Of a DNA stretch of 64,000 nt, positions 36,701 to 46,384 are shown piece after piece. The number at the start of each line of letters is the position of its first letter. Position 1 is the first letter of the stretch. Below the pieces are notes generated by a model. That model was given only the letters and a program-made list of their open reading frames with translations. It searched no databases and had not been told where the DNA came from. The DNA is from Buxus sempervirens (Eukaryota; Streptophyta; Magnoliopsida; Buxales; Buxaceae), in the NCBI GenBank assembly GCA_947561395.2, contig OX387193.1, forward strand, positions 16,616,001 to 16,680,000, read 5' to 3'. A program made the position numbers and the translations under genes.

Positions 36701-39700
36701 AACCACTCTGGATAGTGAGTTACTTGCAAGAATCCGGCATCCAACTGCTTGGTGACCTCTTCCTTGATCTTCAGGGCCCACTCCGGCTTTGTGCGCCTGA
36801 GCTTCTGTTTCACAGGTACGGCCTCAGACTTTGTTGGTAACCGATGCACAACCAAGTCCGTATCTAACCCGGGCATATCCTCGTATGACCATGCAAACAC
36901 GTCAGAATAAGATTTAAGAAAATCAAACATCTGTTTTCTCAATAATGGTGCCAGCTTTTTACCAATTTGGAGAATCCTTGGTTGTGCTACTTCACCTATG
37001 TCAATTGACTCTGTTTCCTCAATGTTAGCCTGGGGACCCATCTCATGCCTTTCCAATGCAAGTTGGATTTCAAGCGGGGTCTCCCATGATTCATCGTCGT
37101 CCTCATGCTCGAAAGGCTCACAGGGGACGATGTTTGAATCTTCTTGCTGCGATGGGCGAGTGCCCCAATCTGACTTGTCGAGTTCTTGCTCGTTTTCCGG
37201 ATTGGGCACTGGCTCATGCATTTCATTTATTATTGCCATCTGGACTGGCTTTTCAAATTCCTTTTGTTCTTTTTGTTCAATTATGGCAATCTTATTACCA
37301 ATCCCGTGCCCCAGATCTTCCAGGTGTGCGTCGGGATTGACACTAAGATTGCGATGCTCAAGTTGCTTATTTTTGTTATTTTCTTTTTCAAACAGATGCA
37401 AGTAGTAGGAAGCATTGAGATATTCATTAAAAGTTTCGGCAGTAGCTACAATAGAAAGTTCAGAGGTAGTGGAAACCCCCTTTGGGATAGTAGCTTTGCT
37501 GATGGCAAAAGGTGTGGCGCTCCAGTTTTTGAGTGGTGCCTGATCTTCCTGGTTGATAACGGCTGCCGCTTCCGGCTCTTCAGCTAGTACCATGTTGGCG
37601 CTGTCGTCAGAAGATAGGCAGATAGGATCATGCGCTGCGCATCCCACTGGCTTGTTCTGGCTTCTCTCTGACTGGGGGCCAGATTCTGATGATATCCCCA
37701 TCCATGCTCCACTGATGGGGATGGCCCACGGTATCTCGTCCCTGGGTGGCGCATATGCGATGGTGACTTCGTTGGCCGGGTCAACTCTGGGGGGTGCAAA
37801 CATTATGGGCATCCCAGTTGGTATCCCAGGAACCGTAGAAGAGTAAGCTGGTGGTGCCCATTTGCCGTAAGCTGCATGGTACACTTCTTCCGGTACCGGC
37901 CCTAGCACCTGAGGCATGCTACGGAACATGCGGTTCAAACCATCGCGAGTTCCAGGGTGCGGGATATAGGGGCGCGGAGGAGGCGATCTTGGCCTGCGGG
38001 TCGGTACTCCTGAGCTGCCTCGCCCTTCCATCATGCAGACATACATGATTGGGCCCTCTTCTTGGGAGTCTCCCAGGGGAGCTGGTGGTGGTGCTTCTAT
38101 GACAGTCGCCGAGTTGATCGGGATCCCATCAGGGATGAACTGCTCATCTGGTGGGGCGAAGGCCATGGTGACTTCGTCGACTGAGTCTAGGGCGACCAGT
38201 GCTGGCAGGCCCTCTGGTGACCCCTTAGGAACCAACGGGTCTACTTCCATTATATCCCCAATCATTTCCATAGGTGGTGGCTCTTCCCAGAGCATCTGAG
38301 CTAGGCCTTGCAGGTAGTCTTCTTCTGCAGCAGGGGTGTCCAGAAACTCATCTCCCCACCCTTGGGGGACTATATTCTCGATATCCTGAGCCGCTTCATG
38401 CTCCATGTTAGAGAAGCGGTGGTACAAGTTCCCGTGTGTGCATATGGGCCAGTGGGGGTCTCTTCCTTCAGTTCTGGCCCTTTTCCTCTCTGCACGGTTC
38501 CCATGGAGTCGGGAGTAGTCTTCTGGCTGTGGTCTGAACCCCAGTCCGAAACCAGTAGTCTGCTCATGAGGTCGGATGGCTGCCTTAATTCCCTGCTTAT
38601 ACTTGCCTAATCCATCACCGGCCCTAAGGCCCCAGTCCGCGCAGTCAGCAGCGCTGAACATGTACTTTCTCCTCTTTTTCGAGAGTCGTCGCCCCCTCTC
38701 AGCTTCAGGGATACGGTTCACCTGCACCATCTCCACTGCTTGGAAATTGAGTGTGGTGGGCAACTCATAGTCCACATAGGGTACTCCGACCTTTTCGAAC
38801 TCTCGGTGATCCTCGGCATGTACTGTTATAAGTTCGTTGCCTGACACGAACCGGACCATTCTGTGCAGTGTGGAAGATACTGCTCCTGCCTGATGCAGCC
38901 AAGGCCTCCCGATCAGCAAGTTGAATGAGGCGTTGATGTCCATGAGTTCGAACTCCATGGTGAATGGCCTATCCGCGATCATGATTACCAACGTGACCTC
39001 TCCCAGTGAGTCCCTTCGGGCGTTGTCAAAGCCTCTGACATTGTGCCCACTTGGCTTGATCATGGTAGGGCTCAACTGCAGACTATGAAATGTCCTCATC
39101 GGGCATATGTTCAGTGCTGACCCGTTGTCAATCATGGCTCGTTTCACGATGAGATCGACGCACTTCACTGTTATGTAGAGCGGCTCAGCGTGGTCACAAA
39201 CCTCTGCGGGCAAATCTGCTGCAGAGAAGGAGATGGCCTGGGGTGTCATGATTACTGACACCACTGCCCCTAGCTGTTCCGGGTCAATGCTTGCAGGTAC
39301 GTGTGCATCCCCTAGGACCTTCATCAGTATTGTCCGGTGCTTCTCTGAGTCAATCAGAAGTCGCATTATGGAGATTTGGGCGGGCACCTTGTTCAACTGC
39401 CGGAGGAGGTCGTACTCTGGGGTGAACACACTATGGTGCAAATCTGTGACTTCCTCCTCTGTGGCCCTTCCCTTTCTTTTGAGGGTCGGTGGCAATTCTG
39501 TGACCACGTCCTTCCCTTTTTCTTTCCTTTTCGCTTCTGCTTCTGCTTCCTCTCCCTCTGGTGCGGGTGGGGGATCGGTGTTTACGTATCGACCAGATCG
39601 GGTGATTCGGTCGATTTCTGCTTCAATGGTGGTTGCAGAGGTGGCGTGAAGGCGGAAAGATGTAGTGGGGTAGGGTGGGGATACCCTGTTGTACGAGGGT

Positions 39701-42129
39701 GGTTCCAGGTTGAGTTGTGAAAGGTTTAGGGTGGGTGGTTCAAATGAAAGGGAGAAAGGGTCTTGTGGAGGTGAGTCCATGATGTCATGGATGTTAAGGG
39801 CGGAGGGGTTGGCGAAAGGGGTGGGGTAGAAAAACTCTTGGTCTGTGTGTGGGTGAAAATGCACCAGAGGGAGATCCGTGGGGAAGTCACTGCCATCTCC
39901 TTCAACGACGTTCACTGCCCTGCTTTCCTCTGCCGACGTGTCCTCTGAGTCCGTATCAGGGGACTCATCTGAACTCTCATATGGATCAAGCAGGGTTGCA
40001 GGTTCAGGAGTGGATGGCGGTTCCTCTTCTTCCGTGGCATAAGGGGAGACGAACCACTCTAACGTGCCGCGGGAAGAGGATTCTGAACTTGGCTCCGCTG
40101 ATAGGAGATCGGAGAGGGATTGTAGGTCCGGCTCTGAAGTTGCAGACATATATTCAGGTGGCCATCCGGTAGACATCTGCGGGGGTACCTTTGAACTGCC
40201 CACTGACGCGTCCGTGTCCGGCGGCCCATTTCGGAACCAGGGTCCCTCAGAACTGCCGATTCCTTCCCTACGTGGAGGGGATGAGTCACTGATCCATCCG
40301 CACTGTACCGGGTTCCATGGCCCTGAGACCTCCTCACTGCTCTGAGGTTCATCCTCAATCGTGCAGACCTGGGCCTCTGTATTCTCATTAGCTACCCTTG
40401 CTGCCGAGGGGGTTCCTGCTCGAAGCTGCACCCTCACTGTCTGCCCTGGTTGGCCAATAAGTGTAGAAGGGTCGAACTTCCTGGTGCCCTGATCGCTGCT
40501 CACCTGATTCGCTGTTCTACTAGTGGAGGCTTTTGAGTGATCTGGGAGTGGATTGGTGGTTACGCCAGCTGCTGGAGTCTGGGCCGGTGGTGCTGGAGGG
40601 TCGACCGTGATGCGCTTACTATCAATTAGGTCTTGGATATCGTGCCTCAAATCCCAGCACCGATTGGTGTGGTGCCCTGGGGCACCAGAGTGGTACTCGC
40701 ACCGCTCTGCAGCGTTATAGCTTCTGGCGTTGACCAAACGAGGGTTCGGGGGTTTGACTTGCACGTACCCCTTCTTTAGCAAAGTAGGCAGCAACTCTGC
40801 CGGTGCGTACGGGAGTGGAGTGAAAACCCGCTTCATTCTGGCCTCCATCTCTTCCCTTGTTCTTCTTACCCCTTGGTAAGCAGCTTGTCCGGTTCCTTGG
40901 GGTGCCACTACTTCTGGTCTTTGAGAGAAATGATGGGGTTGTACAGGGTGCACGTAATTCACTGCCTGCTGTTCCTGCCTCCTGGGCTCCTGCCCTTGGT
41001 TTCTGCTGGCTTGCCCTGACACTGGCCTCCTTGGTGCGGCACTCTGCCCACTGCCATCTATCTTTCCGGCCCTTACTGCGTCTTCAATCCGATCTGCAGT
41101 CAAGATCAGGTCATTGAAGTTCGATGTACTCTGCCCCAGCAGCAGAGTGAAGAAAGGTTGGCCCAATGACGCAATAAACAATGACGTCATCTCTTGTTCT
41201 AGCAACGGCGGCTGTACTAATGCTGCCAATTCCTTCCAGCGCTTGGCGTATTCTCTTACTGACTCTTGGCTCTTCTTTGCCAGCCTCTGCAATTCTGCCC
41301 TTGTTTGCACTATCTGACTGTTCAGGCGGTACTGCTGGATGAAGACTGCTGCCAGGTCATTCCATGTCTTGATCTTAGCCTTGTCTAGACTCAGGAACCA
41401 AGAGTAAGCGGCCCCGGCTAGTGACTTCTGGAAGAACTGCACCATAATCCGCTCTTCCTTGGCATATTGGCACATGTCACCAGAATAGGACCTCAGATGG
41501 TTCAGGGGGCACCCGGTGCCGTCGAATTGGTGCAACTCAGGGCATTTGAACTTAACCGGGAGTTGGATATCTGAAAAGAAACAGAGGCTTTCCAGAGTAG
41601 CCTCGCTCTGCACTGTGCTAGGTTGGAGTTGCTTGAGCTGCTCCTTCAGGGCGGCCATTTCCGTTCTATTCTCCTCCCTTACCGCTGTCAGCTTCTCCTC
41701 AAACTGCATTTCCTGGGTTCTGTACCAGTCCTCATCACCCTGTCCCAGATGGATAGGCAGAAACTGATCTGGTTGGGGGACATGGAATGGCACCGCCGGT
41801 GGTGGTGGTGGTGCTAGGGGAGGGGGGTTCGCTGGACGCGGCGGTGGCGCCACTTCTGCCTGTGGTGGGAACGGGGGCTGCGGCTGCTGGGCAACTGGTG
41901 CTGCCGGTGGGGCCTGCCTCACTTCCCTCAGTTCTGTCATCAGTTCCTGGATGATGGAACCCATACTGTCCATCCTTTGCTGCATCTCATTGACCACTTG
42001 GGCATGACTGGACTCTGCCGGGTGTTGCCCTGGTGGCGTCTGCTCTCCTTGCTGTTCCATATCGAGCCTTCTCCTCGATCTTAACAGGTACGGACTTCTG
42101 AAAGCAATTTTTGGTACCTGATGGGACAA
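33736..42129 (-). CDS. gag-pol: Element F gag-pol polyprotein, 2797 aa, intact
   Basis: One ORF holds all core functions. Approximate residues: 1-170 Pro/Gln-rich leader; 175-385 gag capsid-like domain (AAYSWFLSL, YRLNSQIVQTRAEL); about 476-490 a Cys/His cluster (CEYHSGAPGHHTNRC) in place of a classical zinc knuckle; 980-1110 aspartic protease with IDNGSALN and NLLIGRPWLH; 1150-1190 G-patch (GDGLGKYKQGIK); 1790-1990 reverse transcriptase with YVDDM at about 1924; 2035-2160 RNase H; 2220-2345 second, archaeal-type RNase H; 2447-2490 integrase HHCC zinc finger; 2510-2625 integrase core with D, D and E at 35-residue spacing; then a C-terminal tail without chromodomain. Start chosen at the first Met of the open frame. 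It is separated from ORF1 by 1.3 kb, so translation needs splicing, reinitiation or internal entry. Confidence 0.96.
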   Translation of the reverse strand: MSHQVPKIAFRSPYLLRSRRRLDMEQQGEQTPPGQHPAESSHAQVVNEMQQRMDSMGSIIQELMTELREVRQAPPAAPVAQQPQPPFPPQAEVAPPPRPANPPPLAPPPPPAVPFHVPQPDQFLPIHLGQGDEDWYRTQEMQFEEKLTAVREENRTEMAALKEQLKQLQPSTVQSEATLESLCFFSDIQLPVKFKCPELHQFDGTGCPLNHLRSYSGDMCQYAKEERIMVQFFQKSLAGAAYSWFLSLDKAKIKTWNDLAAVFIQQYRLNSQIVQTRAELQRLAKKSQESVREYAKRWKELAALVQPPLLEQEMTSLFIASLGQPFFTLLLGQSTSNFNDLILTADRIEDAVRAGKIDGSGQSAAPRRPVSGQASRNQGQEPRRQEQQAVNYVHPVQPHHFSQRPEVVAPQGTGQAAYQGVRRTREEMEARMKRVFTPLPYAPAELLPTLLKKGYVQVKPPNPRLVNARSYNAAERCEYHSGAPGHHTNRCWDLRHDIQDLIDSKRITVDPPAPPAQTPAAGVTTNPLPDHSKASTSRTANQVSSDQGTRKFDPSTLIGQPGQTVRVQLRAGTPSAARVANENTEAQVCTIEDEPQSSEEVSGPWNPVQCGWISDSSPPRREGIGSSEGPWFRNGPPDTDASVGSSKVPPQMSTGWPPEYMSATSEPDLQSLSDLLSAEPSSESSSRGTLEWFVSPYATEEEEPPSTPEPATLLDPYESSDESPDTDSEDTSAEESRAVNVVEGDGSDFPTDLPLVHFHPHTDQEFFYPTPFANPSALNIHDIMDSPPQDPFSLSFEPPTLNLSQLNLEPPSYNRVSPPYPTTSFRLHATSATTIEAEIDRITRSGRYVNTDPPPAPEGEEAEAEAKRKEKGKDVVTELPPTLKRKGRATEEEVTDLHHSVFTPEYDLLRQLNKVPAQISIMRLLIDSEKHRTILMKVLGDAHVPASIDPEQLGAVVSVIMTPQAISFSAADLPAEVCDHAEPLYITVKCVDLIVKRAMIDNGSALNICPMRTFHSLQLSPTMIKPSGHNVRGFDNARRDSLGEVTLVIMIADRPFTMEFELMDINASFNLLIGRPWLHQAGAVSSTLHRMVRFVSGNELITVHAEDHREFEKVGVPYVDYELPTTLNFQAVEMVQVNRIPEAERGRRLSKKRRKYMFSAADCADWGLRAGDGLGKYKQGIKAAIRPHEQTTGFGLGFRPQPEDYSRLHGNRAERKRARTEGRDPHWPICTHGNLYHRFSNMEHEAAQDIENIVPQGWGDEFLDTPAAEEDYLQGLAQMLWEEPPPMEMIGDIMEVDPLVPKGSPEGLPALVALDSVDEVTMAFAPPDEQFIPDGIPINSATVIEAPPPAPLGDSQEEGPIMYVCMMEGRGSSGVPTRRPRSPPPRPYIPHPGTRDGLNRMFRSMPQVLGPVPEEVYHAAYGKWAPPAYSSTVPGIPTGMPIMFAPPRVDPANEVTIAYAPPRDEIPWAIPISGAWMGISSESGPQSERSQNKPVGCAAHDPICLSSDDSANMVLAEEPEAAAVINQEDQAPLKNWSATPFAISKATIPKGVSTTSELSIVATAETFNEYLNASYYLHLFEKENNKNKQLEHRNLSVNPDAHLEDLGHGIGNKIAIIEQKEQKEFEKPVQMAIINEMHEPVPNPENEQELDKSDWGTRPSQQEDSNIVPCEPFEHEDDDESWETPLEIQLALERHEMGPQANIEETESIDIGEVAQPRILQIGKKLAPLLRKQMFDFLKSYSDVFAWSYEDMPGLDTDLVVHRLPTKSEAVPVKQKLRRTKPEWALKIKEEVTKQLDAGFLQVTHYPEWLANIVPVPKKDGKVRMCVDYRDLNRASPKDDFPLPHIDVLVDNTATHSMFSFMDGFSGYNQIRMAPEDMEKTSFITHWGTYCYRVMPFGLKNAGATYQRAMTLLFHDMIHKEMEVYVDDMIAKSKEEEDHLVNLGKMFDRLREHKLRLNPNKCVFGVTSGKLLGFIVGKRGIEVDPLKAKAILEMPPPSTEKEVRGFLGRLQYISRFIAQMTPVCEPIFKLLKKDNPVVWNDDCQVAFDKIKAYLMSPPTLVPPVPGRPLIMYLTVSETAVGCVLGQHDEKGRKEQAIYYLSKKFTNIEVRYTVLEKTCCALVWAAQKLRHYLLSHTVLLISNLDPLKYIFEKPISTGRVARWQVLLSEYDLVYTTRKAIKGQAVADHLAEHPLPDYQPLLTHFPDEDVMCTESADDTEKTKWQMFFDGAVNVNGKGIGAVLISPDGVHHPIAAKLLFDCTSNMAEYEACVLGLRAAIEMHIQELKVFGDSSLIIYQVIGDWKTRDVKLVPYQELVKELEEEFKSVTFDYMPRDGNRFADALATLASMATITNDAWVQPLEIEIRRYPVYCFRIEKSTPKEEPWYADIERYIRNRILPEGASAAEKRTIQRLAGQYFYSGGRLYKKSYNDSLLLCVGEAEAQRLIEEVHGGLCGAHMNGHMLARKILRMGYYWMTMEADCYAHVRKCQLCQIYADNMHAPPNTLYSMTSPWPFAIWGIDMIGQVHPTASNGHRFILVAIDYFTKWVEAMSFVNVKKSHVLKFIKNNIVCRYGVPEAIITDNAKNLNNKDMEKMCEDLKIRHLNSTAYRPKMNGAVEAANKNLKKILEKMVVTYRDWHEKLPYALHAYRTSIRTSTGATPFSLVYGMEAVLPVEAQIPSLRILKEAEISDVEWEESRFDQLQLLDEKRIKALCHGQLYQQRVARAYNKKVKPRQFKVGDLVLKRIFPHQEDNRGKFKPNYEGPFVVHKVLSRGALILQEMDGTIFPEPINADAVKLYYA

Positions 42130-42238
42130 TTCGCAGGCATTAGTGCAATATTACACAAATTGATTACACAATTTTACCTGATTGAATTTATTCATTTATT
42201 TATTTATTTTTTTTGTTTTATGATATGATTTGACTAAC

Positions 42239-42680
42239 TGGTCTATTTTAGCTACCCTAAGGCAACAAGGGAAGAGAACCTGGTTTCGAATCAAATGATC
42301 TATTTTAGTTACCCGTAGGTAACAAGGAAAGAGAACCTTAAGGAATTTAGAAGACTGATCTATTTTGGCTATCCTAAGACAACCGGGGAAGAGAACCCTA
42401 ATGATCGAATCTATTCTAGCTACCTGCAGGTAACTGGGAGAGGGAACCCTACTTTTTTTTTGAAAGCTGATCTATTTTAGCCGCTCGGAAGCGACTGGGA
42501 AAGAGAACCCTATTTTCTGAAAGCTGATCTATTTTAGTCGCTCGGAAGCGACTGGGAAAGAGAACCCTATTTTCTGAAAGCTGATCTATTTTAGTCGCTT
42601 GGAAGCGACTGGGAAAGAGAACCCGGTTGAACTAATCTATTTTAGCTGTTTAGGCAAGGAAAGAGAACCTTCAATTTAAG
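42239..42680 (-). repeat. Eight tandem units with stem-loops between ORF1 and gag-pol of F
   Basis: Each unit of about 45-60 bp has conserved flanks (GATCTATTTTAG and GGGAAAGAGAACCC on the plus strand) around a variable inverted repeat. On the sense strand the stems read GUUGCC/GGUAGC, GUUACC/GGUAAC, GGUUGUC/GAUAGCC, GUUACC/GGUAGC, AGUCGCU/AGCGGCU and AGUCGCU/AGCGACU (twice), with 4-nt loops. Seven of eight are fully paired if G-U is allowed. The eighth, nearest ORF1, is degraded. Confidence 0.88.
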
Positions 42681-42810
42681 GGGTTTTGCTTGAGCTTAGA
42701 ATCACAGGGTTGGACCAATCAAGGTCTCAGAAAGGGGACTGAAGAACAGCACTCAGGGTTGCCTTAACCAAATCCTGACTCACTCGTCGGGGGTCTCGGC
42801 GATACAAAGA

Positions 42811-43098
42811 TTCAGCTAGTAGTACCCGGACGCTCCGCAGCCAATATCCGATTCACTCACCGGCGGCTTTGGTGTCACTGAAAGGGGTAGGCTATGCCAG
42901 GACGCTCCTCCACCAATATCCGACTCATCCGTCGGCGGCTTTGGTGCCCTAAGAATTCGGCTAGTAGTACCCGGACGCTCCGCAGCCAATATCCGATTCA
43001 CTCACCGGCGGCTTTGGTGTCACTGAAAGGGGTAGGCTATGCCAGGACGCTCCTCCACCAATATCCGACTCATCCGTCGGCGGCTTTGGTGCCCTACA
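42811..43098 (-). repeat. 145-bp tandem duplication, each made of two related half-units
   Basis: The segment from TTCAGCTAGTAGTACCCGG (42811) recurs almost exactly from 42956. Each copy holds two related halves around CCAATATCCGA and GGCGGCTTTGGTG, giving four half-units. Each half can form a short stem on the sense strand (CCGGU-N6-AUCGG or CCGAC-N6-GUCGG). Confidence 0.88.
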
Positions 43099-43440
43099 GG
43101 TTTGACCGTATGATCTTGAAAAGATGCAGACGGGTGTGATCTGAGCTCAAAGTCTCGGGTGTTTTTAAACACTTGCCGGGTTTGGCGATCTCAATGAGAG
43201 AGATGCAATCAAAGGTAATTAGGTGGTCGCAGCGACCAAGCACATTGCAATTATCTGGAGAGAGGTGGTCTGTCGGAGACCGATTTGCCCTATTGGAGGG
43301 AATTAATTATTTTGTCTCTTGTTCTTATTAAGTTTGCACAATATGTAGCAAAGTAGAAATAAATTCATGCTTTAATCAAAAGGCGCCGTCACGGCACAAA
43401 GTACATCATCATTCATGGCAAAATACAACAAAGCCAAAGT
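43099..43440 (-). other. Non-coding spacer just after ORF1 of F
   Basis: About 340 bp with no ORF and no clear repeat. Together with the two repeat blocks it makes up the 1.3-kb inter-ORF region. I saw no convincing splice acceptor that would decide how gag-pol is expressed. Confidence 0.6.
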
Positions 43441-44922
43441 CTAGCTAGGTTGGTCATCATCATAATGGGAGGACACGTCCTGCCTCCTCAAGGCTCGTAG
43501 AAGCTTGTTCCGCAGACGTCGGTCCTCCTCAGCGCGCTTCCGCACTAATTCCATTTCATGTTGCAAGGCCGTATTGGCCTGCCTGCTCTCCCGTTCCGAA
43601 TCCACATAAGCTGAATGGATACGGGAGTGAGTCTCTTGCAGTTCGGCCACCCTGTCCCTATATGTGTTAGGGGGCGGAACTGGAATGTCGCTTGTAGCGA
43701 TAGGCTGGAGAGGTGGGGGGCCGTCGTGGCCGAACTCCCGAGCTATCCACTGCTCGTAGTCTCGAAAACGTGATTCGATGAAGACGTCTTCTCGATATAC
43801 ACACATTGTCTTCCATTCCACCAGCAGTTGGGTCCTTAGTCCCTTGGTGAGTGGACCAATCAAATTGCCCAAGTCGTCCTTGACCGGGATTCCCTGCGGT
43901 TTCCCAAACTGTCTCAGAACTCGAATCGGATAGTATGGCACGGCATGGGTAAGGCCTATCAAGGCAAGTCCCTCTCTTTTCTTGAAAGCTATGATGGGGG
44001 TGTAGGGGATGTTGTAGGTACCCCACCATCTAATGTCTGTTTCTCCCTTCAGGTGGAGAAAGTGGTTAAACCAATCCTCACGGGCGGGTAGGTCTGGTTT
44101 GATCTCTCTTTGAGCCAACCAATGGATGTTGTCGCCGGTTGCCTTGTAATATGCACTGACTGGTGATGACACCATCAGGTGGTCTTGCAGCCAAATGTGG
44201 AGAAGGGGAGCGCACCCTTGAAACCTCCGAGTTCCGTTTTTGGACAAAGTCAGGGAATGGAACAGTTGAGCTAGGATCAGTGGCATGATTCGGTACCCTG
44301 CCCTGAGTTGATCCACAATTTCCATGAGGGCCAAATTGATGGTGTCTCCCCCAGTTGGAAAGAAGATTTGTGACAGAACCACAAGGGTGAAGGTGTCAAA
44401 CCAAGCCCGGGGTCTTTCCTGCTTTTTGTTTCTCATTTTCTCAGCTAGGAATGTTTTAGAGACCCGAGTAAATGATTTGTCACCTCCTAAGGTCTGAAAT
44501 TCTCCCCTTGGGAGGCCAAAGAAAACGCAAGCTTCATTCTTGTAACTTTCTTTGAGACTTGGCCTGGCGGGTTCTCCTAAGTCACGAAATCGGAGGAACA
44601 GGTCAAGTTCCTCAATTGTGGGAGTCAACTCATTGACCCCGAATCGAAACACTGAAAGCTGGGGATCCCAGAAAAGCAGGGCTGCTTGGATCATATCCCA
44701 GTTAATCGGCACATTTAACAGGGACAAAGTCTGTCCCATGTGGTATTTGTGCTCCCATTCAATCTGCCCACTCCCTTGGAGCTGCCTTGTCCAAGAACGG
44801 ATCCAGGGGGTATCCCAGGCACACTTCTCTATCCTAGGGAAACGGGTTCTCTCAGATGAGGATGAAGATGCCATGCCAACTATCCGATCAAAATTCCGAG
44901 TCAAATTAAGGTTCCACACCAA
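43441..44922 (-). CDS. Element F ORF1, 493 aa, plant mobile domain-like, intact
   Basis: A 493-codon ORF upstream of gag-pol on the same strand, at the position of the ORF1 that defines Ogre-type elements. The middle (residues about 55-330) resembles the plant mobile domain of MAIN/MAIL-type proteins, with the typical FRFGVNELTPTIEELDLFLRF block split as FRFGVNEL then TPTIEELDLF, and a Trp-rich stretch near 275-300. The C-terminal 70 residues are strongly charged and heptad-like (VAELQETHSRIHSAYVDSER onward), probably a coiled coil. The start at 44922 is the first Met; Met17, before a Ser run, is an alternative. Role unknown; the intact frame in a recent element suggests it is used. Confidence 0.85.
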   Translation of the reverse strand: MVWNLNLTRNFDRIVGMASSSSSERTRFPRIEKCAWDTPWIRSWTRQLQGSGQIEWEHKYHMGQTLSLLNVPINWDMIQAALLFWDPQLSVFRFGVNELTPTIEELDLFLRFRDLGEPARPSLKESYKNEACVFFGLPRGEFQTLGGDKSFTRVSKTFLAEKMRNKKQERPRAWFDTFTLVVLSQIFFPTGGDTINLALMEIVDQLRAGYRIMPLILAQLFHSLTLSKNGTRRFQGCAPLLHIWLQDHLMVSSPVSAYYKATGDNIHWLAQREIKPDLPAREDWFNHFLHLKGETDIRWWGTYNIPYTPIIAFKKREGLALIGLTHAVPYYPIRVLRQFGKPQGIPVKDDLGNLIGPLTKGLRTQLLVEWKTMCVYREDVFIESRFRDYEQWIAREFGHDGPPPLQPIATSDIPVPPPNTYRDRVAELQETHSRIHSAYVDSERESRQANTALQHEMELVRKRAEEDRRLRNKLLRALRRQDVSSHYDDDQPS

Positions 44923-46384
44923 GACTCTAAGTTAGTCCTAAGACATGCATAATTTTAAGCAAAAGAGATAACCACTAGCAGTTCTATCATGCTTCACCAA
45001 AATGAGCAAAACAAAACAGTGCGGAATTTAACTCAGGCACACCTGGTGTGTGGTCCTAGGGGTTGGCGCCAGTTAAGGCGCGACTCCTAGACATACTTGT
45101 GTAGAGGAGCACATTCAAGTCCCGATCAGTCTTTCTGTCTTTCATCTGCTTTCGGTGTCGGACCCTAGCGAAATTACAGCTTGCCATCGAGGGCGAATTT
45201 TTACAAGATATTTACAAAAGCTGCAAAGAATTCATCCTTAAGGCTGTTGGGAGCCAAAAGGAAGGATACAAATTGCTTTCAAAGTGGGTAGGCTAAAAAA
45301 AATCCCTAAATCTAGGGTTTAGTACCCTGGCATGTTTTCATCTGTCTGTCTGATCTGGCCGGCTTTCGTCTGCTCTAAAAGACCAATCTGGACTTAAAGT
45401 GCTCCCAGCGGACTCTAATGGGTCAAGACCCATAGGATACAGGACTCCATGCATGGATCTGGGGTGGTTTCCCTGATCAAGAATTAGGTGAGCTTCCTAA
45501 GCTAGGGCCGAGGTAGCCCAGCATCTAGGGTTTACTCAATTTGATGCAAAGAACGGGGGTTGCTGCCCCAAATGGACTCTGGATTTTATTTCAATTTTAA
45601 TCATCATTCACATCCTACTCACCCTCTCATGCTCAACGTAAAGTTCATTCAGAAACGTTAGGTGGGGAAGGATACCCAGCCCGAGACATAAGCCTACAAG
45701 GGTCTGGACCAGCACTGGATCCTCGCGTGCCACGGCAAGAAACCAGTGGTGCTAATGGACTCCAGAAACTGGGGGGATGGGTTTACCCTGCTTTCCCCGG
45801 CAAGCCACGGGAGCGTAGGTGCTAATACCATCCCAAAGATCAGTTCATAGTAAGAAGAAGGGTAGGCTGCTAGAGAGGTCTAAGTTTTGGTAAAGAAGTA
45901 GCAGTATCCGATTCGCTCATCTATCAAAAGGTCGGATCATTCACGCATCCTCCCTCGTGCGGGTCACCCCACGCAGTTTTATCACACAAAATGCGGGAAA
46001 TTAAATTTTACATATATGCCATCATCCATCCAGGGTGTGGTGGTGTGCCCGTGTGTGCAGTTGGGCTGGGTGCTGTGCCTATACGGGCGAGTTTTGTCTG
46101 GATTTAGGTGATAAAGGAATCCTTACTGCCTCGTATAGTAAAGTTCAGAATTGGCACGCTTTACGATGTCCTGGGAGAATCCCCAGGTAAGTGGAGGGTC
46201 ACAGGGGACCTCTTAAATTCCACTTGCCTTAGGCAATTATCGCGTCCTTGTGGCAGGACTCCCCAGAACACGTAGTTACGTGTATTCTGTACCTTGCTAA
46301 GCGGGGTAGCAAAAGTTCCTAGAATATCGCCTAAGTCCCTCTTGAGCTGACCCGGTCCTAAGTAGGGTCCTACTGGGCTGAGTA
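44923..46384 (-). other. Element F 5' untranslated region
   Basis: About 1.5 kb between the primer-binding site and ORF1 without a credible ORF. The block 45728-45822 (CACGGCAAGAAACCAGTGG to GGGAGCGTAGG) is conserved in element C (15178-15275), making it a candidate for packaging or another RNA function. Confidence 0.8.
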
